This document shows positions 13,853 through 28,800 of a stretch of 64,000 nt of DNA, piece by piece (position 1 is the first letter of the stretch; each line of letters begins with the position of its first letter). The notes below the pieces were generated by a model. The model ran no database searches. It was given only the letters and a program-made list of their open reading frames with translations, and was not told where the DNA came from. The translations under genes and the position numbers were made by a program. The stretch comes from Neodiprion pinetum (lineage: Eukaryota > Arthropoda > Insecta > Hymenoptera > Diprionidae), in assembly GCF_021155775.2 (NCBI RefSeq), contig NC_060233.1, positions 42,945,609 to 43,009,608 on the forward strand. Direction: 5' to 3'.

Positions 13853-16800
13853 GTCAGTCGACGAAGCACCTTTCATTATGTCAAAGGTCGATCGTCGTAT
13901 GAGATTTGAAAAACGAGGCCGTCGCAATTCCGACTCGGTTCCGATTTATTATCCACCGGTACTCGGTCGTTGACCGATAAATTTAGAGACTCATATTTCT
14001 TCGTGGAGTAAAAAGAAGGCAAGCTGCAGAGAAATCCAGCTCCCGGATCTCGGGGCTCAACATAGTTTTCAAATTGTCAAATACTTGAGGTTGGATTTTA
14101 GAGCTAATTAACATTCTTGCCGCGCGTAAACCTGCAACCGTTGTTTCTGTTCGCGGAATTTTCCGTCAATGCTTATTGAGCGGTAAAATTTATCGTTATA
14201 AATAAAAATCTCGTTAGACGAGACGACCGTTTTTTCCTCCATTTTTTGCCTCTCACTTTCCTCAGCTGTCACGTTTGCATTTGGCTTCAAAAGCATTCCC
14301 ACAAACCGAGACCCTCGTTGACAAAGCAAACTGACCAAATACTGCTTCAATTAATCTCGCTCGCGTGGCACACGCGCTTCTCATTCTAATCAGCGGTCAA
14401 ACACAAGCATCGCTGTATGTAATCGACCGTGTTAGTGACATTAATTGCGGATTGCGAATGTTTTCTTACAATAAACAATGCGCGAATTATCGAAACGAAA
14501 TCCGATTTTCAATGCGCGTTATACGTTTTTCAGTGAAGAAGTGGAACGTGATCCCTCGGATTCGTTGATGGACCTTTTCTCAATCATAATCCATTTTTCT
14601 CTCTCCTTAATTTTACCTTTCAAAATTCTAACCCGTCTCATTCCCGCAGAGAATGCTGTACCGTCCAATTAGAGCGCATCCATTATGCTTTTGTAATTTA
14701 TTTTATACGGTAGGTCTGTTCGCTAAGGCTCCTTTGACAATACCTCATCCTCACGATATTCCCATGAAAGTATTTTCACCCCTATATTATAGGGTTTTAA
14801 ACTCGTTTTGTTCCACATTGCGCGGTACGATCACGAAGGCGCTGAAAAACCGATCCTCTTCCCTTTTTTTCCTTCTGCTGCATAATTTTTTTTATTTTTT
14901 CTTCATCAATTCTAAAAAGTTGGCGAGAGATTTTGTGGCGTTCCCTGTCTTTTGTAAACCCTGTAAATTATTTACGCAGAATGTGTCTCCGGCGTTGTAC
15001 CCGAGGAAAGTTGGTGTGGTTTCCCAGTTATTTAGTGGAGAAACTTTTCGCCATTCCTCGTCAAAGTGGCCCTCGAAATTCTGCCTTCTTCACCGCGCGG
15101 TGGCGGAGTGAACCGGCTGGCTGGTTGGATCATTGATTCGCGGATAGCTGTGGGTGTATAACCAGCAACCGCGAGTAAACTTGACTCGTGAAAACTCGTT
15201 TGCGGCTTAACTTTAATCGCGCAATGCCGTTTCGTGTCGGTATGCGGCATACGCGAAACAATTTTATCATGCCCGAAAAAGGAAACGAAGAAAATGAAAA
15301 TAAATAAACGTGCGTGTTACAACCGAGGGAGGATGGATGAAAAACGGCGAACGAGAGAAACACGTGTACCTAGACTTTCAAGATGATGACAGGATCAATT
15401 TTACCTTATTGGATTATTGTTACGGCGACCTTTAGTTTTGTCGATATGTGATGATTTCTTAATTGCCCCAATTATACAACTATAAATACCAGTTGCGTAC
15501 ATCGTAACGTTTGCGGTATTAGCCTCAAAGGCTGATTGCATCGGAGTGCAGTGCAGTGCAGTAATAAGAACACGAATTTCACCATCGTGTGCATGTTACA
15601 GGTTGGAAATGCAGCGGTGGCTGCAGTATATCTATCTCGAGAGATCGTGGAATAAACGTTCGCCTTTTAGACCATATCAAAGTCGGATACCGTTTCTGTT
15701 GCGACATGGAAAAAAGGCTTGCAACCTTGTGTATAAGTCGATCACAGCTATGGATCAGTTGCCTTGCAACGCGCAATACGGAACACGAAAGAGGCAAATA
15801 GGCGGTTTTATCTTTAAAATCAAATGATCCAGGACTAGAATTCAATTTCTGGGACATCGCATCGCATCGCATCGCGTGTCACTCATTTTTCCATGTAGGT
15901 ACCGTTTATGTGAAGCGCGGTGAAAAATATTGCTGATCGTCAGCGATGGTTTCTTTGTCACGGAAATTGCATCGTTTGCCGAAGGGTGGCTTTCAGCTCT
16001 CTATTTTTCCTTTCATTCGTTCAACCCGTCTACTTCTTTCTTTTTTTTCTTTTCTCTCTTTTTCTTCTTCTCTCTTGCCTCATTTACTCTTTCTTTCTCA
16101 TACTGCATCCGTAGAACTGATCGCTCTGCAACTCGAGACCTTTCCGCGTTCGTCTCCCTTGTACTTACCCGCGCTATTATCAAAATAACCGTTGTAGAAC
16201 GTAACTTCGGAGCTATTTGCTATTCAAAGCTTTCAGCCTCAATTCCATGGAATACGCGTATAATAGACGGAGCGACGGCGTATGTAACTATAATACCTTC
16301 GTATTTTAGGCGCTTACCCGTTACTTAGGTTTTAACTTAGCCGTTGGTTAGCCACTTATATCAGGGATTGGTAGAGGAGACTCGACTGAAAAATTGCCAA
16401 GTTACCGCTCTGCGAGTAGCGGGGCAGAAGGCAGAAAGATACAGAGTAGGACGGTTGATTTTGCGAAAACGTGTGACGAGCCAAAAAGGCGAGATTATGT
16501 TTAAAAAGAGGAAAAACGTGTAAGATAATTATTTAAAATACAAGACAAGTGAGATATGAAGATCGATTTCTTTGATCGATCGTTCTGAATCTCCTACCCA
16601 CCTCTTAGCTGTAACTTGTATATGCATCTTCCGCCTCGCTGTCTACGCGGACATCGCGCCTTGTTGTCTGATTCGGTCCAACTCCGAGCGCAAAGTGATC
16701 CTTAGCCATACTTTCCACGCATGTCGTTATAAATTTTCGCCAACATTAACCGTTTAATTCAAGTCACGTTCGACGTCCTACCTTTTTTTTGCAGCTTCAT

Positions 16801-19800
16801 ACTTATTAAACTACTTTTTGGTAACAACTGCTGCGTTTCTTGGTTCCACATGATCCCGGAAATATTTCCAAGTCTAATAAAAATATGACATTTATTTATT
16901 TATTTATTGTAAAAACAGCCGGATGATAAGCATTTTTTGTTAATCTACCATGAAAATTCTAACGTCAATTTTTACACAAACTTGATACACGCCAAAAAAT
17001 TTTACGCAATGTTTTCAAAATTTTTCTTGTTTTTCTGTGCTTATCAGCCATATTGGATTAACCATTTTGAATATTCGAACTTCGAGTTTTCCGACCGACG
17101 CAACTTGAAGCATGCGATAGCTGCAAGTTCTCGACTTTTCGCATCGTTTTTTCGAGTTTCCGTGACATCAACGCGCTTGCAGACGATTCACCGTCACCGA
17201 CCAAAGTTGTTCTTCTCGTTACCGCGTAACGTTGAACCGACGCGCGACGCGGTTAATTGGATTACGCAATTGCTTTGTTTTTGTCAGTCGGGCATGGCCG
17301 TGACCCGTATAATTGCGAAGGAACGTATCGGGTGTACGGATGACGGAACGCGACAGAACCGATGTCAACCATTCGGCGGTGTTGCAAAATTTTTACCGAA
17401 CAATCTAGCGGTTCGATTCAGTGGAAATTACACTTTCGCCTGAAAGCGATGCGGCCTCGTCGTTACTCTACGTTGCTCTACACTCGTCAAGTATTCGTAT
17501 ATTCCGTAAAAATCTTCAACAACAATACAAGCTTCAGTAATAAATTATCACTCGCATAAATTATTATCTGGAAAAAAAAGTATGATGTTCGTTCTACATC
17601 GTTTCGACTAATATTTACCAGGGATGTACCTACATTTTAATCGAAGTCGAAGTGTCGGATCGGAGGAAGCAGCAGATGAAACGGATCAACTGTTCAAACA
17701 ACGCGAAGCGTTATTATGCATACCTGCGTCTTTTCACGTTGATATATTGCACGACAAAGAAATATAGATCCCACACGATCCGCTTCTTCACCTGCGGTTC
17801 TATTGTTCCCCTATTTTTAACCCTTTCACAGAAGCCACTATAGTGGCACATCTTTTTTCTTTTTATTTTATTGTTACTTCTGTTTTTTTATATGTTCCAT
17901 GCAAAATTCTGAATCTTTTTGCATTTTCAGGCAACTGAATTGCGTGAGTGAAAGGGTTATCCGGATCCTGTTCTCTTTCCGCACGAACGTCCTTGCTGAT
18001 CCTTGACTCTCTCCCTCTCTCTTCTTCCTTACTTCCTCACTCGAGGAACACCGGAAAATTTTACACGTGGGCATGAATAAATTAGGCAGTGAAAAACGGG
18101 TCGCGTCAACCCTCGGCGTACCCGACCGCTTTTTATTCCAGTCATTTTTCGTAACTTTGGTGGAAAAGTTTGTTGTACCTACTTGAGTGCAAGTTCGCTG
18201 TTCCAACTTGAAGAGCGCGAGTACCTCGCTACGCCGAGAGAGTAGATAAATAAATAAATAAAACCGAAGAAAAACAAAAGATAAATAAAAAATAAAAAAT
18301 GTCGAGGAACGCAAAAGGTATCGCAAGCGGAGCGTTTCACATTTTTCACTTCATACTTTAGCTTTCCTCATTTTCTTCCTCTTTCATACCTTCGGATTTT
18401 TAACACGCGCGGTATACCTTGAACGTTTGTGAAAAAATTCTTCAACGCGTATCAGCATGTTGGCACTCGGCTCCTCTCGCATCCCTCTGATTCACCGTAC
18501 GACACAGATATTTCACGCCGATACGTGAATACATGTACACATATATCGGAGAATAGGAGAACTTTCTTCGTGTCGCTGCGATTTGTTTTGGGTTATGTTG
18601 TTCGATTCCCATTATTTGTGTATTTACTTTTGTTGGACGTTACTCGCCGGCTACGGGGAAATCTGTGGCAGGCTTTTCTCAATCGATACGACCGCCGCCA
18701 TCTTCTTTGCTCGCCTCAATTTCGATCTCTCGTTCCACCTCCTCGTCCTATTCTCTACGGTAGACTTGACGCGGATTTATGTATATTAGCTTTTATTCAA
18801 GACAGGTGTGGGGAAAAAACCTAGAATAATAAGCTCACCGTTGCGGCTCTCTTTCTCTCTCTTTACACACGCTCAGGGTGAGGTAGAAAATATTTGCGCC
18901 GGTGGGAAATTTCTACTCACAGTCAGAGACGGTAAACAAGGGGCGAAGTTCTTTGTTCTAAATAAAGTCTGCCTATAGCTTGAGGAATTTTATGGAAATT
19001 ATTTTAAAACGAAGAAAGAAAGTATCGTGATCGCTGGATGAAAACTACATAATCATACCAGTGCAGTGGACCGCTCAAATCGTCGAGTCTAAAAGTTCAA
19101 AGCTGTACAAAAAGATGTAAAATTTTACAGATTTTTGGTGTTTGTTTGTTATTTTATTATTTTCTGGTTTTCTTTTCTCTTTCATTTAAATGTGGGTAGA
19201 TTTTTTCTAACGAGAGTATAATCTCGTTCGGAATGATGATACCGTCTTGCAAAACTCCCCGTCCTTTTGTACAGAGACCCGCGGGGTTGGGGTGAGTTCT
19301 CTTAATCCGTTCATGTTCTCACCCCGGCCCCGACAGCAGTTGTCGATTCCTCTCAAGTTCGTACCGACGTTGAAAGGATCTCAACAGATAAGAAAGCTTC
19401 GTAAGCTCCTCTTAAGATGGACGAAACGGTTCTGTCGGCGAAGAAAGAAAAAAATAATAATAATGGAGAATAAAAAAGATAAAGTGAAGCAAGAGGCAGG
19501 GCGTATTATTGAAAAAGTAAGGAGTCTGCTCATTTCCATGGATCCCTGTTCCTCGAGGTGCTTTAAAATTCTGTCGGGACAGCGGAATTATAAATGATCG
19601 CGAAATATCTTTCATAAGTTTCAATGCCTGGGTATTTTTGGCATCGGGATTCGAAACTCGGACAAGGAGTTTTTCCTCACATATAAATTTGCACGCCTTT
19701 CCCTAACTCTCTCACCGTCAGTTTAATCTTTGCGCTGCCCGCTTGAAATGCTAAGTGATTAGTATCTCCTCTTTGCTCGCCTCCGACGTTTCCCGCACTA

Positions 19801-22800
19801 GAAAATCCACTCGCACTCGGTCCGTTCGCTCCTTTGTCTTTCTTGCTTTCTATTCGGGGTTTAGGTTCGCGTGCCTTGTACGACTCCCTCGAGTGGATGG
19901 CGGGCTCCTCCTCCTCGACATCGTACAGACCTCGAGTATCGTTTGCCGTTTTCTTTCCGACCTCATCCACGATCTCTTACCCGTTTCCGTTACCTCCCTC
20001 TTTGCACCCGCTTTCGTTATAAGCTGCTAGCTGTGAACCGATAACGATGCCGAAGTGCCGTGCATTCGGATTAACCTAACCTATCGCGGCTCAACCTAAC
20101 CTAATGGAATTTAAGGAGACTAGAAAGATGTCCGTCATTGCGCGATAGTTGGTTGCAACTCAAAGCTATGATTGTCTAATGGAGCGTAAGTTATAGATCA
20201 AGTGAATAAGGTTAGCAGCATATTTTCAGATTATTCGGAAAACTAGTAATTGACCTCTTGTTTTTTCGAATATCTTTTCAACATTGTTCTCCAAAAATTA
20301 ACTACAAACATGAGATCCTCGTAGAAAATTTTCAGTCGTACGCACGACGGTGTTGTGTTACAACTGCGGTAGTCCAAAGCGAGAGTAAAATAGGGTAGAG
20401 TAGAGTTTACTCAGAGAGAGAATGCAACGTTATAAGTTTATTTGTATTAATAGCGATATTGAGTAGTGTGAGACAAATAAAATAGAAATGGAAAGACAAA
20501 AAGGCTTAATAATCGCTTAAGACAGAGAGAGAGAAAGAGGGGAAGAGAGGAGGTGAGATAGAGGGTGACGGAGAGGTGAGGGACAAGTTGAATGAAAACG
20601 AAATAAAGCCTCATCTAGCAAGTGGGTCAGAGCTTGAAGTCACCGCTGCGTCCTTCAGCTCTTTCGCTCATAATTTGACATGTGTTTCCTACAGTCGTGT
20701 AAGGGTTAAAATATGGGCTAAAAGCCTCCCAGTTGTTCGTCTCGGGGAACGTGTCTAACCCGTTGTCTCGTACGTGCCAATGGCAGTGAATCATTTCTGA
20801 AACCGGACCTCGGTGAGGACCACTTACTCATCTCACTATATCTCGACAAGTTTGGGTATTTTTTCTAACCGACGTGATACTTTTTTTTTCTTTTCTTTAC
20901 CAAGTCTCCGATTTTAGATGTGCGTGGTTTTGTAGGAAATCGGAGGTGTCCAAAAATAGAATAGACAAAGGAATAATTCGAAGACGTTGCAAAAATTATA
21001 TTATACCGAGTCTGATCGATTGAATCGTGTCAGTTCGGTCCAGGAATATATCTTCACGTACAAATCAGAAGACGTAATCAAAAATGAAACGACGCCGGAC
21101 TAGAACCGCATTCGAAGAGTTTGCGCTCGTTCGGAGTGACCTCGTTGAATTCTTCTTCTAACGTGCGATAAATAAGCATAACTCACTCGAGAGTACCTTA
21201 AAGAGACTCGGACAACCTGCGGTACGAACACTTTATACATACATACATTGTGCAGGATCAATATTGATTTTACGTTTGTCCGAGGCATTTTCTACGTACA
21301 GGTACATATTCTCGTAGTTATTACGCGGAGAAGCGGAGGAGGACCGAAGGAACGGTCAGCGCTCGCTTGCGTAATCGAAATTGCGACACGGGTGTGGCTA
21401 AACCTCGTCCTCCTCCTCGCCTTCCTTCCTCGACGGCGGTAAAAAGACGCGTCGCCGTCGCGTTTTAACGCCGACGAAAATGTCAGCGTAACGGGGTGAC
21501 GGCTAGGCTCGTGCCGAATGATCGATAGGCACCGTGCTAGGCGTCCCATGCGGGACAGGCCGAGGCTAAGAATGCTCGGGGATTTCGGGGATGGAACGTT
21601 CAACGAGTCGGACGGGTGTGAAGCCCGTTTCGCCTCGCGTTAATCCTGATAAGGTCTTGGCGTCGAGAGAGGCGGAGCGGTAAAAGCGGCGAGCAGCCCG
21701 ACGCCAAAGCTTCGAGTCGTTAGCCGTTGAGCCGTACCTCGGTCATTAAAGACGACGAAATTTCGCGGCAATTCCTGCCCAGGACCTTTCCCTGATTGAT
21801 TGCCGATCGAAGTTGATGTAATTTCCGCTTTCACCCGGTCCCCCGCATCCTGCTCCTCCTTCTCATCCTCGATCAACAGATCGTTGCAATCTTTCGTCGC
21901 TGTATCGTATATTTCACGTTTCATGCCACGTGTTTCTCTTTTTTCTTCTTACAGCAAGACTGTCCAAACGGCAGACTGACTCCGGCCAAGTTCGTCGACA
22001 TGTACAAAATGTTTTTCCCCTCTGGTAACGCCGAGGAATTCTGCGACCACGTCTTCCGCACATTTGACATGGACAAGAACGGGTACATCGACTTCAAGGT
22101 AATTGGTCTTACTGGATTTTACATATGCTGTACACGTCGTTACGCCCGAGTGCAGGTTATACTTGGAAAAGACCCGATCCTCCGAAAGAGGGATTCGCGA
22201 AAAGGTTCAACCGTTTCCCCACTCGTTCGCAATTTATTATTCCGACATTGTAAGGAAAGAAACTAACTTGGGGGAAATTCTGTATAGCGATGACCAAAGG
22301 GTCCTTATCTGGATCTTCTTCCGTCTCAGGCAGCGTACGGTAAAAGTGATACATACAATGTGCATGTCGCCTTGGTTGCCGGTACCCTGTTATATGGAAC
22401 GAAGTCACAGCCGACGTTCGTGATTACACAAGCGGCGTAAGATATTATACAAGAGTTGCGCTATCGTTTCGTCGACACTAATTGCAATTCGCTGATTTTT
22501 ACTATACGCGTACCTGTATGTACCAGCAATCAGGATGCCTCTTGGCGATACGGCGGCCGCTGACATGCACCGGCGCAATCCAATCTGCGCCCGAACGAAT
22601 ACCGGCCAACAATAAGTGAATAAATAAATAAACAATCGCGCTGTGCTGGAATACCGAGATAATTGCGTCCCAGTCGTCGTGCTTGCGTAGTTATCGAAGG
22701 AGTGCACCTGGAATTCTAAAGCGTGTATCTTGCAAGTGTGTCGCTTTCTTACGAGTTGCTTGAAACCAAATTACAAAAAAAAAAAAAAAAAAGAATATAT

Positions 22801-25800
22801 AAAAAATAAATAGATGACAACTACTTGAGAGAATAAAACCAGCTGATGATTCTTGTATCGGACTTGTTAGTTGGAAAATAATTACTCTTAGTCACCGCTG
22901 TTAAGTCGGCGACCAATCGGCGTTGTTGAGGATGCGGTTTGCATTTATTTATTTTGTTTTTTCTACTCTTTCATCTACATTTTACAAGCTGTAAAGAACA
23001 AACAGTACTAAATGAGTACAGCGGCTATGCGTTCATAATTCATGGTGTCCAGTAAAAAATCCGTAACAAATTCGAGGATATTTTCTGGTTATTCAAAGAC
23101 ATTAAATGTAGAATATTTTCAGGACACGAGAAAAATTCACGGATAGTTTCCAGCACTTTCGAAGGGCAAGTAAAATTCAATGACATTTTCAGGAGCACTG
23201 GACACCGTGAATCATATCGAAATGTTTTTGTTTCCATTTTCATTTTATCATACTCATTTCCGTACTTCTGTAGTCGTTTGCGGAGAAATCCTGCACGTTC
23301 CCATAATAGGCACGAACGTTCCCGGATAATTTTGGTACCTAATCAAATAACATTTGTCGTATATGCGTATCATCCAACACGCCGCCACGGCGAAATGTCA
23401 GGCTGTTTGACAAAATGCCACGAGCGACGACAACGCACGTCAATCCGTATCCGCAAAACTTTAAACTCGATTTACTCGTACACGTGCCGAAATTTTATCG
23501 GACGTGAAACTTGTTCTCGTTTTCGTTTAGCAAAAGATTCGAATTTTCGTAAGTGCGATTCGAGGGTCGATCGTTAATCGATCCGATCGATAATAATCGT
23601 TTGTTATCGCGTCTCCGCGGGCTAGAAAATTGAAATTTGCTAACGCGGATGTCTGCTATTAGAGTATTTCGCAGGCAGGTGGCATCGCGAAAGTTTCCGC
23701 GTCACTCCTATCAGTGAAGAGACGAGGTGATGCAGGGGCGAGCAAGACGTGGACTGAATAAAATATATATATCCAAGAACCCATCGCCAATCTCGGGTAA
23801 TTATGATCGTTGCGTTGACGCCGAACGTTCTTAACGACGTATTGTATTCTCACTCGGTGAAATAAATCCGCGGACGCATAATAGCTTATTAAAGTTGTTA
23901 TATAATTAAACGAACGAGGTCCCAGCGCCACGTCTGCGTTTATAACGCCCGGTTCACCTTACCGACAAATCAATGTAGCCACGAATTTTGCCTCGAGACA
24001 AGTTCCATGTACATACGTGACCATCCGACGTCAGAAGGTGTCTCTGTCGGAACTGTCGGACGAGGAATAAAAAGTAGGTGTTGAAGGAAGGGGATACAGG
24101 AAGCTTCAAGTGTTTCGCAGTTTCAAATCTAACCCAATGTACATACGTTATATGTGAGGTATTCCATGCCAACTCGACAAACGATTTTTCCTTACCATTT
24201 TTCACTTCATTCGTAATTTTGTATACTCCTCTTCCGACACTGCTTTTTAGCGTAAACTGTTATTTATTTTTATTTCAACATATTTTTACGAAGGTAAAAT
24301 ATTCCATTTTTGAAAATTTCCTAATTATTATAAAAAAGATTCTTCGACCCGATACCATGCGGGAAATTCATTCGTAGAGTTGGCATGGAATATCTCATAT
24401 GTACGTGCGATACCTCATACGGTGTCTAAATTTTTTCGCCGTTCCTCGGTGTCTGTACGACGTGATTGGATAATCTATAACAGTCAAACGACGCGATCTT
24501 CCTTATTGTCTGTAGCATTATTATCACTCGGGTAGATATTGGCGCGACCACCTATACAAATTTATACCGATTACCCACCCCTAAACTCGAGTGACGTCCA
24601 AATAAATGGTCCTCGATGTACATTTGTATACCGCTCTCTACACTTATACCGGCTTTCTTATCTCGAAAACCTCATTCATCCTCCCCTCCTACTCATTGAA
24701 GTCCAGGGCGACCTTTGGATATCGCGTATACGTTAGTAAAATGTGTAGGTGTCCCCACCCGCGTGTAAGTATATTATATATAACAGCCGCCCACCAACCC
24801 CCATTGTAATACTCACCCTGGATAGCCTTTGTCAAATATTTTCTTATACCCAGGATTAATTCTCCATTCTTTGATTATTTTCACAAAGCTTTGCAGGGGA
24901 GCGAGCACAATGCGTACGCATACAAAAACTTGTTGTCGTCCTTGTTATTATAATTTTCATTTTTATCACGTGCGTGTTACGTCAGGATTTCCCACGCAGC
25001 GTTGAGGAACCGTTCGATCGGTCGTCTCGAGAGCTTTCGTTACTCGATCTGCTCCCACTTACCTGCTTCGCCCACCAGCGGCTACCTCGCTTATCTGTTT
25101 TAATTGTCTATCCTAGATCCGACGTTGATTAGAATTGCCTTTGTATCATGGTTAACGCGCTTTAACTTTCCGCTCCGTTCAACGTCACTTCTCATTTCTC
25201 CATCTATGGGGCTTTTCCTATCCCATCGGACTTTCTCTTCGCGGTTCGACGGGTTCGTTAACCCAACCTAACCTAACCTAGCCTAACCCAATTCGTAATC
25301 CACAACCCCGCGTATTAGCGAAGGACTGAGAAAAACAATATTAAATTTCCGACGTTATTAAAATCTGGCGGTATTACAGGGGTCGATATTACCAGCCAGC
25401 GGGGGAAATTGCATTCCGGAAGGATTTCGAATATCCATAGTTCCGTTTTCGAATAATTGAAAAATGTGTGAAAATGTTACGTTGTGAAGAGAAATGCGAT
25501 GCTTGGGTTAACTATATATCGTAAACGGTATATTTTGTGAATTTATATTTTGCGAGTAATTGACGAAAACCACTTTTGTCTTTCACCCGCGTCCAGCTGC
25601 GAGGAGTGAGTCGGACGTCTCATCGACTTTGACGTGTTTTGCGTATAGTTGTAGGTTATACTTGAAAAAAAATAGTATAACTTTAAATACTGGGTAAAAA
25701 GGATGCAGTGACAAACCTCGATCCTTGGAAGATTATTATTCCTCTTTCGCCGTGAATTTCACACCCTCTTAACTCGGTCCCTCGATTCCTGTGTCTCGAA

Positions 25801-28800
25801 AGTTAGACGAGAAAACGGCAGTAAAAAGTTTTCCTCCTTCGATTAGGTTGTACCTATATAAAACACTTCGAGTCGAAATGGCCGGAGAATTACCTTTATA
25901 GGAAACTTGGCGAAACTTTTTATCTCCCTTTCATATGCTAGATTTCCCACGCTTGATGTATTTTATATACGTACTTATGACTATGCAGAGTGAATTTCTA
26001 ACGACCGAACACCCCGTCGCGGCGTCGCGTCGTCCGCTAGAGTTTAACGCGAATGCTTGAGAATCCTAAAGCGGCTGTCTGTCAGGGTGTTGAGTTTATT
26101 ATTGATATAAACTTTTGTGCACCTCTTTCATGAATTTCTTTAATTCTCATCGAAAACCACGTTCAGTTAAAACGTGAGCTTCATTTCTCTTTTCTCTTTA
26201 CTCTTTGTGAATTCTATCTATATTCAACGAGTTCCCGAACTTTGAACAGGTACATGTCTCAGGCTGGATTCTAGAATTTTTCACACTGAAAACATGACTG
26301 TTTTATCACACGTTCGCAAAATTAAGTCAAATAAAAGATGAGAATTTCTTCCGCTAATTCAACGAGCTCCAAGATCAAAGAATAATTGGCTCATAGATTT
26401 TTTCAAATATCGCTACGGAGGATTAAAGAAAAAGCAATAACGTTTTCAAAGAATCGAGACTCTCTTGTCATTGGCGTACGAATAAATATTTCGCTCTTTG
26501 ACGTGCCTATGATTATCTACGATCACAGTATAACGTAAAACAGTTTCTTTGAAGTTTCCCGCGCTTGTGTACACAAGCAATACGTAAGTGAAACTTCAAG
26601 TTAACGCGGCTTTTACGTAGAAGTACGAATCGCCACTTGGTGTGACAGATTGCTTCGTCGAGAAGAATGTCCCTGATAAGCCATCCTCCTCCTTGAGAAG
26701 TATCACCGATAAGGGTGAACCGAGCGATGGATTTGCCGAACGAGGGTGTCATTTTTCTGCTCGCAATTAGTCACGGCCCGACTGAAAGAGAGAGGAAGAG
26801 GGAGAGTAGACGGACAAAGAAAGCTTCGTCGCGAGTACCGTCAGCGCAATGCCATTTATTGTTAGGTGCGAGGTGACGAACCGACGTAACCTGCAGCACT
26901 CGTCGATTCAACGCTCGCCGTCCGAATTACCGTCGCCTTTGATGAAAGCACGTCATGCAACCGGGCGTTTCCTTCCTTCCTTCCTTCCTTCCTTCCTTCC
27001 GTCCGTCCCGTTGTTGTTACCTAATCCGCGAACCTTCACCGTGATTCTTTCGCATGCGAGGCTGTCCTAATCGTTAAAGAATTCAGCTCCGGCAACCGCG
27101 TCTATTCGTTTCACGTGCAGACGTCGTTAGTTCGACGAGAAAGATGGCCTAAATATAGCTGGAGAAAATTGATGATTAACTCATCGGAGGGAAGGAGAAA
27201 ACGCCATCCTCTGTATCTTTGATTCCCTCCACTTAGCCAGTATGACGTCACTACAGAGGTCTATACCAACTTGTATCGTTCACTTTCGTCCTCGCCTCTG
27301 CCCCCCCCCCCCCCCCCGATTCTTTCAAGTTTTGAGAAAATCTCGAACCTTAAACTTCCTGCATCCCTTGTCGTTCGACGAGGATTCGTTGAACCAAACC
27401 AAGGCAACAAGAAACTTCCGGAAACAATCGAGACACGTCATGCCTGCTGCCGAAGATTTAATCAGGTCTCGTAACGAGAGTCCGAAGTTCTCTCGTCCGC
27501 ATCTTGGAATAATACGCACGTTCTCGTAAAAGTGCGAACCTGCTACGTTGGTTCTTTGATAGTCTGTGCAGTTTCGTGCAGAAAGCGGAATGTGCCTCGT
27601 GAGATCTTTATCGCATTCCTTTCAATCCCCGACCACCCTCGTCGTAAACTTTTCTGTCACGGTCGATTAAACCCGTTTGTATATCTGTATATTAACGGGG
27701 GCATTGTATATTTCGCAAGAGGACAATATTATGAACAGCGAATCCGCTCGAGGAGATGAAATCTTTCAGTGGCACACATTTTTCCTCTTACATTATACCT
27801 GCCCATACGTCGCACGCCAGTTTTATTTCCGTCTATTTTAGTAGGTATAAAAATGCTGGAAAATTCAAACGTCTGCTGCCACGCCGTACCGTCGCTTTCC
27901 AGCGTTAAAGGTACCATTCGATTGTAATTCAAGCACCGTATTAACGGGATTAAAAGTGCGCGGAATCCAAGTAGGTGCCTTACATGTAGCCGGTATTATA
28001 CCAGCGTCGCTATGTCGTATCCCCGAGAAGGCATCGTTTACTCGGGAGCAGCCATTATCCGGATTACGATGGACTGTTCTGTACAAGATGAGACCTCTCT
28101 CGTCGCGTCAGAAAATCGGGCTTTCCGTTTCAATTGGGAACTTCAGCCTGATCTGTGTCATTTTTCCCGTTTAAGGTGAGTGTACCGGTTACTGACCCTG
28201 GCCCAATTATTGACCTTTTTTTGGTCGTATCTGTTTGAACCTTGGTTCTAAAATTACCAAAAAAACTTATTTGAAGCATTCAACCCTCTAGCGATTCAGC
28301 GATTGGTTTTAGTCGTCAAGAGATTGACAATTTGTGCCGTCGATTTATAATTTTGGAAAATAAAACGGTCAATGATTGGGTCTAAACGTGTCAATGACTG
28401 GTACACTTGCCTTGTTCGTGAAATTTTACGTTACCGGATAAATCAGTCCATCCAATATGGCTCGTGTGTTGGTCCTTCAAATTTTGTCTCTCTTTTTCTT
28501 TCCTCGATATCTATAATTACTGCGTCGAAAAAATCGATGTGCAAATGCAAGCAAAACTATTTTTTTCGTTAAACGAATTCAACAATCAGTCCAGACGGAA
28601 ACAATAAGCGACAGCTGGAGCGGTGCGAACGGTTGAACGGACAGAGATTTCGAAAGGATATCTCAATAGCGATATAATAAAAGAAGTTCCTCACATCGTC
28701 GGGCCGATGCTGCAGCGGTAACAGCGGGGCAAATTACTCGAACCGTTGATTTCCGGTTCAGGAAGCTGTAGGAAAGCCCAGGGGAGTCTGAAGTGAGAAA

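Noticed and set aside
16937..17443. 168-codon open frame in intron 1 of the NCS-2-like gene
   Set aside because: No domain or composition typical of a protein, no splice context, and it lies within a confirmed intron. Long frames arise by chance at this base composition.
22000..22266. Open frame running past the end of coding exon 2
   Set aside because: The frame up to 22,098 is exon 2; beyond it the reading crosses a clear donor (AAG|GTAATT) and loses all NCS similarity.
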